From Oxalobacteraceae bacterium UBA7693 (GTDB lineage: Bacteria > Pseudomonadota > Gammaproteobacteria > Burkholderiales > Burkholderiaceae_D): 8,517 nucleotides of DNA. Within the stretch, counting starts at the first letter, position 1; each line of letters begins with the position of its first letter. The translations under genes were made by a program, and so were the position numbers. The DNA is taken from the NCBI GenBank assembly GCA_002482715.1, contig DLGN01000015.1, positions 1 through 8,517 of the forward strand, written 5' to 3'. Positions 3,863-8,517 of the stretch are shown in pieces. Under the pieces are notes generated by a model. That model did not search any database, was not told the origin of the DNA, and saw only the letters and a list, made by a program, of their open reading frames with translations.

Positions 3863-6754
3863 ATGATTGAAAAAATCTTATCGCGATCTATGCGATTAAT
3901 GTTTACAGGTGGCGTAGTCGCGAGTATGGGCGCAATGGCTTTACCAGCAATGGCACAAGACAAAAAAGTCGAAACTGTCGTGGTGACTGGTACCCGTATC
4001 ACTTCCCCAGGTACGACATCAAATAGTCCTATCGGTTCCATTACAGCAGAAGAAATCAAGTCTTCACAGCCTGTCGCGGTCGAAGAATTTTTTAAAGGCT
4101 TGCCAGCAGCGGTACCAGCTATCGGCCCTGGAACCAACAACGGTTCTGGTGGTGCAGCAACGATTGACTTACGCGGTTTAGGTTCTAACCGTACTCTGGT
4201 CCTAGTTAACGGTCGCCGTATTGTTCCTTACGATTTGGGCGGTACTGTTGATACAAACTCTATTCCTGTCGCTTTGTTAAGCCGCGTTGATTTGGTTACT
4301 GGTGGTGCGTCTGTGGTGTACGGTGCTGATGCCGTTTCCGGTGTTGCCAACTTTAACTTGAAAAAGAACTTCCAAGGCTTTGAAGTTAACTCGTCCTACG
4401 GTTCCACCAGCAAAGGTGATGCTCAACGTTACCGTACAGATGTCACCATGGGTGCTAGCCTTGATGAAGGCCGCGGTAACGTGGTGTTAAGCTTAGGTCG
4501 CACTAAGTCAGATCCGTTAACGCAAGGAACACGTCCTTGGGGTCTAACAGCGTATAGTTCAACCACTGGTCTGCCTGACGGCTCAGGTACAACTGTTCCT
4601 GCAGCGATGTCGACAACCAAAGGTACCGGCGGCACTGATGCGTTAGCTGGCACATGGCAAATCGACCCAGCTACAGGTAAATTAGTACAACCAGTCGGTT
4701 TGTATAACTACAACCCACTAAACTACTATGTAACAGGCTTAGATCGCTCACAAGCTACATCATTAGCTAACTACAAAATTAACGACAATTTTGAAGTCTA
4801 TGGCGAAATGTTTTACACAGCGAGTAAGGTAGCTTCTACTCTGGCTGAATCTGGTACGTTCAATAATACTTTTAACGTACCTATCGGTAACCCATTTATT
4901 CCTGCAGCTGCGCGTGATCAATTGTGTCAACGCCGCGGTATTGCCGCTGCGGATTGCGTAGTTGGTAACTCAACTATCGTTCCACTGACGATCGGTCGTC
5001 GTATCACCGAATTGGGTCCACGTTTCAATGATTTCGATAACAAAACTCTGCAATACACTTTAGGTACTAAGGGTGAAATCGCTGGTTCTTGGAGCTATGA
5101 TGCTTACTGGAGCCGTGGTACAGCAGATCAAACTCAAATTCGTAAGAACTGGGGTTCTTTGTCAAAAATTAAGCAAGCTTTGAATTCTGTCGCGGCTGAT
5201 AAGTGCGTTGACGCGTCCAATGGTTGCGTACCTTTGAACGTATGGGGTGCTGAAGGCTCAATTACGGCAGCACAAGCGGGCTTCATCAACCAAAGTGCGA
5301 TCTTAATGCAAGGTGTTGAGCAAGATGTTGCCGCAGTATCCACTACTGGTGACTTGGGCGGAATCCGTAGTCCATGGGCAAAACAGCCAATTCAAGTAGC
5401 GGTCAGCACTGAGCAACGTAAAGTGACTGCATACACAAAGTCTGACGCAGCATCACAATTGCAAGGTGAAGTACTCGGTACTGGTGCTCCGACGCCAGAT
5501 CGTACTGGTACATTCAAGTTAAAAGAGTATGCAGTTGAAGCCTTGGTACCTTTGATCAAAGATTTGCCATTTGTACGTACTTTGAACATGGAATTGGGCT
5601 ATCGCCAAACTAACTTCGAAACAGCGAAAAACTCTCAAGACTACGGTAGCTACAAATACGGTGGTGAGTGGGAACCAGTTAAATCCATCCGTTTCCGCGG
5701 TATGGTTCAGTTGGCAACACGCGCACCTAACGTTAACGAATTGTTTGCACCACAAACAACTGGCTTGAGCAATTTGGCATCTGACCCATGTGAATTGAAA
5801 TTGATCAATGCAGCAGAAGCAAATACTGCCGGTACTTTGTCTAACTTATGCCGCTTAACTGGCGTTCCAGCAAGCGTCATCGGTTCTTTAGATAAACCAT
5901 CCGCTGGTCAGATCAACCGTCAAACTGGTGGTAACCCTAACCTCGGGCCTGAAGAAGCGAAAACTAAAACCATCGGTTTCGTAATCGAACCATTGCCAAA
6001 ATTGGCAATCAGCCTCGATTACTACAAAATCGATATTACCAAAGCGATCTCTTCTCCAACAACAACGGACGTGTTGGATGGTTGCTACTCTCCGAAGTTT
6101 AACCCTAGCTATACTTTGAACGATTCTTGCGCATTGATAGGTCGTAGTACGGCAAACGGTAGCTTCAATGGTGTTGATTCTAAGGGTGTGGTGACTAATG
6201 CTTCAAATCTCGGTAAGCAAAGTACCGCTGGCTACGATTTGAGTATCAAATACCAATTGCCAATGACAGCATTGGGTCTGGACGCAAAACACGGTCGTTT
6301 GGATTTGGGTCTGGATATGAACAAAACAACGTCCTATCATGCTCAGCCAACACCTGCATCTATCGATCGTAGCTGCCTAGGCTACTACTCTGTTGCTTGC
6401 GGTGGTCCAACATACAAAAACAAATTCAACCAACGTACAGCATGGACGGTCGGTGAGTTCGTATTTGGCTACAACTGGCGTTATGTTAGTGGTGTAATTG
6501 AAGAACCAGGTGGCACAAACTTCTTGCCAGCTTATGCAAAAATTGATGCATACAGCTACTTTGATTTAAGTGCGGTTTGGAATTTCAATAAAAACATCCG
6601 TTTGAACTTGAGTATCAACAACGCTGCTAATAAGACTCCACCAGTCGTTGGCTCGACAATTGGTTCTACAGGCACTAACAGTGGTAACACCTTCCCACAA
6701 TACTACGACGCAGTTGGTCGTTATTTCAGCGTAGGTGCAACGATCAAGTTCTAA
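3863..6754 (+). CDS. TonB-dependent outer-membrane receptor
   Basis: Outer-membrane beta-barrel that binds a scarce substrate and imports it with energy from TonB-ExbBD. A signal peptide covers residues 1-31 (hydrophobic core, then AMA before Gln32). A TonB box ETVVVTG (37-43) follows directly, so there is no N-terminal STN signalling domain and no sign of a FecR-type partner. The plug domain spans roughly 50-170 and carries the conserved RGLGSNRTLVLVNGRR and GGASVVYGADAVSGVANF motifs. The remainder is the barrel, ending in the aromatic BAM signal VGATIKF. All ten cysteines come as close pairs (355/365, 448/455, 643/663, 741/756, 838/846), suggesting disulfide-braced extracellular loops. At 963 residues it is typical of the larger receptors of this style, several of which import carbohydrates. 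The substrate is not determinable, and iron chelates remain possible. Codon choice (mostly GGT, CGT/CGC, AAC) suggests high expression. It is monocistronic: own ribosome binding site upstream, strong terminator downstream. Confidence 0.96.
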   Translation: MIEKILSRSMRLMFTGGVVASMGAMALPAMAQDKKVETVVVTGTRITSPGTTSNSPIGSITAEEIKSSQPVAVEEFFKGLPAAVPAIGPGTNNGSGGAATIDLRGLGSNRTLVLVNGRRIVPYDLGGTVDTNSIPVALLSRVDLVTGGASVVYGADAVSGVANFNLKKNFQGFEVNSSYGSTSKGDAQRYRTDVTMGASLDEGRGNVVLSLGRTKSDPLTQGTRPWGLTAYSSTTGLPDGSGTTVPAAMSTTKGTGGTDALAGTWQIDPATGKLVQPVGLYNYNPLNYYVTGLDRSQATSLANYKINDNFEVYGEMFYTASKVASTLAESGTFNNTFNVPIGNPFIPAAARDQLCQRRGIAAADCVVGNSTIVPLTIGRRITELGPRFNDFDNKTLQYTLGTKGEIAGSWSYDAYWSRGTADQTQIRKNWGSLSKIKQALNSVAADKCVDASNGCVPLNVWGAEGSITAAQAGFINQSAILMQGVEQDVAAVSTTGDLGGIRSPWAKQPIQVAVSTEQRKVTAYTKSDAASQLQGEVLGTGAPTPDRTGTFKLKEYAVEALVPLIKDLPFVRTLNMELGYRQTNFETAKNSQDYGSYKYGGEWEPVKSIRFRGMVQLATRAPNVNELFAPQTTGLSNLASDPCELKLINAAEANTAGTLSNLCRLTGVPASVIGSLDKPSAGQINRQTGGNPNLGPEEAKTKTIGFVIEPLPKLAISLDYYKIDITKAISSPTTTDVLDGCYSPKFNPSYTLNDSCALIGRSTANGSFNGVDSKGVVTNASNLGKQSTAGYDLSIKYQLPMTALGLDAKHGRLDLGLDMNKTTSYHAQPTPASIDRSCLGYYSVACGGPTYKNKFNQRTAWTVGEFVFGYNWRYVSGVIEEPGGTNFLPAYAKIDAYSYFDLSAVWNFNKNIRLNLSINNAANKTPPVVGSTIGSTGTNSGNTFPQYYDAVGRYFSVGATIKF

Positions 6755-6776
6755 TCTGATTAGTCCTTTATCTAAG

Positions 6777-6805
6777 AATGGCGAACTTCGGTTCGCCATT
6801 TTTTT
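6777..6805 (+). terminator. Rho-independent terminator of the receptor gene
   Basis: A perfect 10-bp stem, AATGGCGAAC (6777-6786) and GTTCGCCATT (6791-6800), closes a TTCG loop with C-G closure, the extra-stable UUCG tetraloop. It is followed by T residues through 6805. It starts 22 bases after the stop codon and points rightward, isolating the receptor transcript from the next gene. Confidence 0.95.
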
Positions 6806-6929
6806 CGTCATTGCATAGTTTTTTTCATATTTCAATACCACTTCTTTGCATTCTGAAAAATCTTTGATTAAGCTAACTGAGCCTATTTTCAATACGATTC
6901 TCAATATTAGTTAGAAAGTCAAAGTTACG

Positions 6930-7646
6930 ATGAAATATATCTCCAGCATCAGCTTAGTTCTGATTGCATTAGCCTTGTCCGCATGCAATATCACGCCCGC
7001 AAAGCCAGAAAAACAGAGTGGCTTTATGATCACAGAAGCCCAATTCGAAGAGTTATTCCCAAAACGCATCCCGTTCTACACCTTTGCAGGTTTGCAAGAA
7101 GCAATTAAGGCGTATCCAGAGTTTGGCAACTTCGGTAGCCAAGTAGAAAACAAACGCGAGATCGCCGCTTTTCTAGCCAACATCATGCATGAGTCGATAG
7201 AGCTACAAGCAATCAATGAATTGGATAAAAGCGTACACGATCATTATTGCAACGATAAACAAGGTGTCCCTTGCGCGCCTGGTAAACAATACTTTGGCCG
7301 TGGACCGATTCAATTAAGCTGGAATTTTAATTATGCGCTCGCTGGTAAAGCACTGGGATTGGATCTCTTGAACGATCCTGACATGGTTTCACGTGATCCA
7401 GCCGTGGCATGGAAAACAGCGCTATGGTATTGGATGGAAATTAAAGGCTCAGGCCCACTGCCAAGTCACGTCGCGATGAAACAAAACTTGGGATTTAGCG
7501 AAACAGTACGTAGCATTAATGGCGCTCTCGAGTGCTCGAAACCTGTCGATAATATCGGCTACAAGCAGCAGCAGATGCGAATTAAAAACTATTTGAAAAT
7601 TACCAAAATGTTAGAAGCTGATCCTGGTAATTACACGGCTTGCTAA
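6930..7646 (+). CDS. Family-19 glycoside hydrolase (chitinase-like) lipoprotein
   Basis: Probable envelope-anchored chitinase or related endo-glycosidase cutting beta-1,4 GlcNAc-containing polymers by inversion. A lipoprotein signal with lipobox LSAC puts the lipidated cysteine at residue 19. Asn20 at +2 favours outer-membrane sorting rather than retention in the inner membrane. The catalytic domain runs from about 35 to the end. NKREIAAFLANIMHES (74-89) carries the expected general acid Glu88 in the HE(S/T) motif; Glu97 is the candidate second carboxylate. YCNDKQGVPCAPGKQYFGRG (106-125) and PIQLSWNFNYALAGKALG (126-143) closely follow the plant class I pattern. Cys107/Cys115 and Cys202/Cys238 match the two family disulfides, and INGALEC (196-202) is also typical. 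At 238 residues it is catalytic domain only, with no chitin-binding module. Peptidoglycan as substrate is the main alternative. No good Shine-Dalgarno or convincing promoter is visible in 6806-6929; the lipoprotein signal supports this start. Confidence 0.93.
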   Translation: MKYISSISLVLIALALSACNITPAKPEKQSGFMITEAQFEELFPKRIPFYTFAGLQEAIKAYPEFGNFGSQVENKREIAAFLANIMHESIELQAINELDKSVHDHYCNDKQGVPCAPGKQYFGRGPIQLSWNFNYALAGKALGLDLLNDPDMVSRDPAVAWKTALWYWMEIKGSGPLPSHVAMKQNLGFSETVRSINGALECSKPVDNIGYKQQQMRIKNYLKITKMLEADPGNYTAC

Positions 7647-7662
7647 GCTCAGTTAGTGCTTC

Positions 7663-7704
7663 AAACCAGAACGATGAACATCACTCTCGTCGTTCTGGTT
7701 TTTT
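7663..7704. terminator. Hairpin terminator between convergent genes
   Basis: A perfect 12-bp stem, AAACCAGAACGA (7663-7674) and TCGTTCTGGTTT (7690-7701), encloses a 15-base loop and runs into T residues through 7704. It clearly serves the rightward chitinase-like gene, whose stop is about 17 bases upstream. On the minus strand the same stem follows the mmsA stop by about 20 bases, but only GGTTTGAAG follows it, so leftward termination would be weaker. Confidence 0.88.
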
Positions 7705-7722
7705 ATCGCATGCAAATACAAA

Positions 7723-8517
7723 TTACTTCGCCACAGGCATCGTAAACTCCGCCCCCTTCACAATACTATCTGGCCAACGCTGCATAATCGATTTATAGCG
7801 CGTATAGAAGCGAATTCCTTCTTCGCCATAGGCATGCATATCCCCAAACAAAGATCGCTTCCAGCCGCCAAATGAGTGCCATGCCATCGGTACCGGAATC
7901 GGCACATTGATCCCCACCATACCGACCTGCACTCGACGAGAAAATTCCCGCGCCGTATTGCCATCGGCTGTGTATAACGACACGCCATTTCCAAACTCAT
8001 GGCGGTTAATCAGATCAAGCGCAGCACTAAAATCAGGCACTCGAACCACACATAAGACTGGGCCAAAAATCTCTTCACTATGAATCCGCATGCCCTCTTG
8101 CACATGATCAAATAATGAACCACCGATAAAATAGCCTTGCTCATGGCCAGCGGCTTGCAAGCCTCGTCCATCAACGATTAAATGCGCGCCTTGCTCGACA
8201 CCGTTTGCAATCAAGCTCTCGATCTTTGCCTTGTGTGCGGTGCTGATCACAGGTCCCATTTCAACATCCGCAGCCATCCCATCACCGACTTTTAACTCCT
8301 CTACACGCGGCTTCAATTTGGCGACCAAAGCATCTGCTATTTCACCCACCGCAACTGCCACAGAGATCGCCATACAACGTTCCCCCGCCGAGCCATAGGC
8401 AGCACCAATCAAGGCATCCACAGCCTGATCCAAGTTCGCATCTGGCATTACCACCAAATGATTTTTAGCGCCGCCAAGCGCTTGTACGCGCTTGCCTAAG
8501 CGACTAGCTTCGGTATC
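7723..8517 (-). CDS. mmsA: Methylmalonate-semialdehyde dehydrogenase (CoA-acylating), C-terminal part; 5' end beyond window
   Basis: NAD-dependent cytoplasmic enzyme that converts (methyl)malonate semialdehyde plus CoA to propionyl-CoA or acetyl-CoA with CO2 loss, in valine, thymine or myo-inositol degradation. The frame stays open to the right edge, so 264 residues are present of about 500 usual for the family. Reading begins DTEASRLGKRVQALGGAKNH. GGAKNH carries the Asn that replaces the general-base Glu of ordinary aldehyde dehydrogenases, a mark of the CoA-acylating branch. GSAGERCMA holds the catalytic cysteine (codon 8374-8376) preceded by the conserved arginine. EEIFGPVLCVV is the conserved cofactor-contacting segment further on, and the protein ends EFTMPVAK. 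A TTG near 8457 is an internal leucine, not the start. It is convergent with the chitinase-like gene. Regulation and operon partners lie outside the window. Confidence 0.96.
   Translation of the reverse strand, partial: DTEASRLGKRVQALGGAKNHLVVMPDANLDQAVDALIGAAYGSAGERCMAISVAVAVGEIADALVAKLKPRVEELKVGDGMAADVEMGPVISTAHKAKIESLIANGVEQGAHLIVDGRGLQAAGHEQGYFIGGSLFDHVQEGMRIHSEEIFGPVLCVVRVPDFSAALDLINRHEFGNGVSLYTADGNTAREFSRRVQVGMVGINVPIPVPMAWHSFGGWKRSLFGDMHAYGEEGIRFYTRYKSIMQRWPDSIVKGAEFTMPVAK

Noticed and set aside
6750..6764. Short inverted repeat CTAAT-ctg-ATTAG at the receptor stop codon
   Set aside because: Only five-bp AT-rich arms, and the real terminator follows immediately.
6566..6904. 112-codon minus-strand frame over the receptor 3' end and its terminator
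   Set aside because: It runs through a clear hairpin terminator and antisense to a conserved barrel region, with no recognisable motif.
6885..6910. Fur-box-like AT-rich sequence before the GH19 gene
   Set aside because: Alignment to the Fur consensus is poor and lacks symmetry; only a partial GATTCTCA match.
7385..7400. Fourth parS-like sequence GGTTTCACGTGATCCA inside the GH19 gene
   Set aside because: Two mismatches fall within the 14-bp palindrome (GATCC instead of GAAAC), breaking symmetry, and the bases encode an ordinary conserved Ser-Arg-Asp-Pro stretch; probably chance.

Overview
The window looks like an origin-proximal piece of a betaproteobacterial chromosome of moderate GC content, most likely Burkholderiales and possibly Oxalobacteraceae. 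That family-level placement is inferred from protein style and gene content, not from any search. The strongest positional clue is mnmG (gidA) together with three 14-16 bp parS-type palindromes (core GTTTCACGTGAAAC) within 2.3 kb. In many bacteria mnmG is followed by rsmG, parA and parB; if that holds here, they lie just beyond the left edge.

Layout: (1) 1-1879, minus strand: mnmG, missing only its last few codons, with a parS copy inside the coding sequence. (2) 1880-2023: mnmG leader and promoter, with a parS at the left end of the next gene. (3) 2024-2692, minus: an unrecognised 222-residue protein with a C-terminal membrane anchor, bracketed by two identical parS sites. (4) 2718-3530, minus: a TSUP (TauE/SafE, YfcA-like) membrane transporter. 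(5) 3531-3862: a 332-bp divergent regulatory region holding a 40-bp near-perfect dyad, a second 20-bp dyad, a candidate promoter and a good ribosome binding site. (6) 3863-6754, plus: a 963-residue TonB-dependent outer-membrane receptor, ended by a C(UUCG)G hairpin terminator. (7) 6930-7646, plus: a lipoprotein with a family-19 chitinase catalytic domain of plant-like signature. (8) 7663-7704: a strong hairpin terminator shared by convergent genes. (9) 7723-8517, minus: the C-terminal half of CoA-acylating methylmalonate-semialdehyde dehydrogenase (mmsA), running off the right edge.

The genes do not form one pathway. The left half is housekeeping and chromosome segregation (tRNA modification plus centromere sites). 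The right half is nutrient acquisition and catabolism: outer-membrane uptake, an envelope glycoside hydrolase and valine/inositol-type degradation. The receptor and the chitinase-like gene are adjacent and co-directional but separated by a strong terminator, so a shared role in chitin use is only a hypothesis. The most interesting unexplained features are the parS-bracketed membrane-anchored gene and the two dyads upstream of the receptor.
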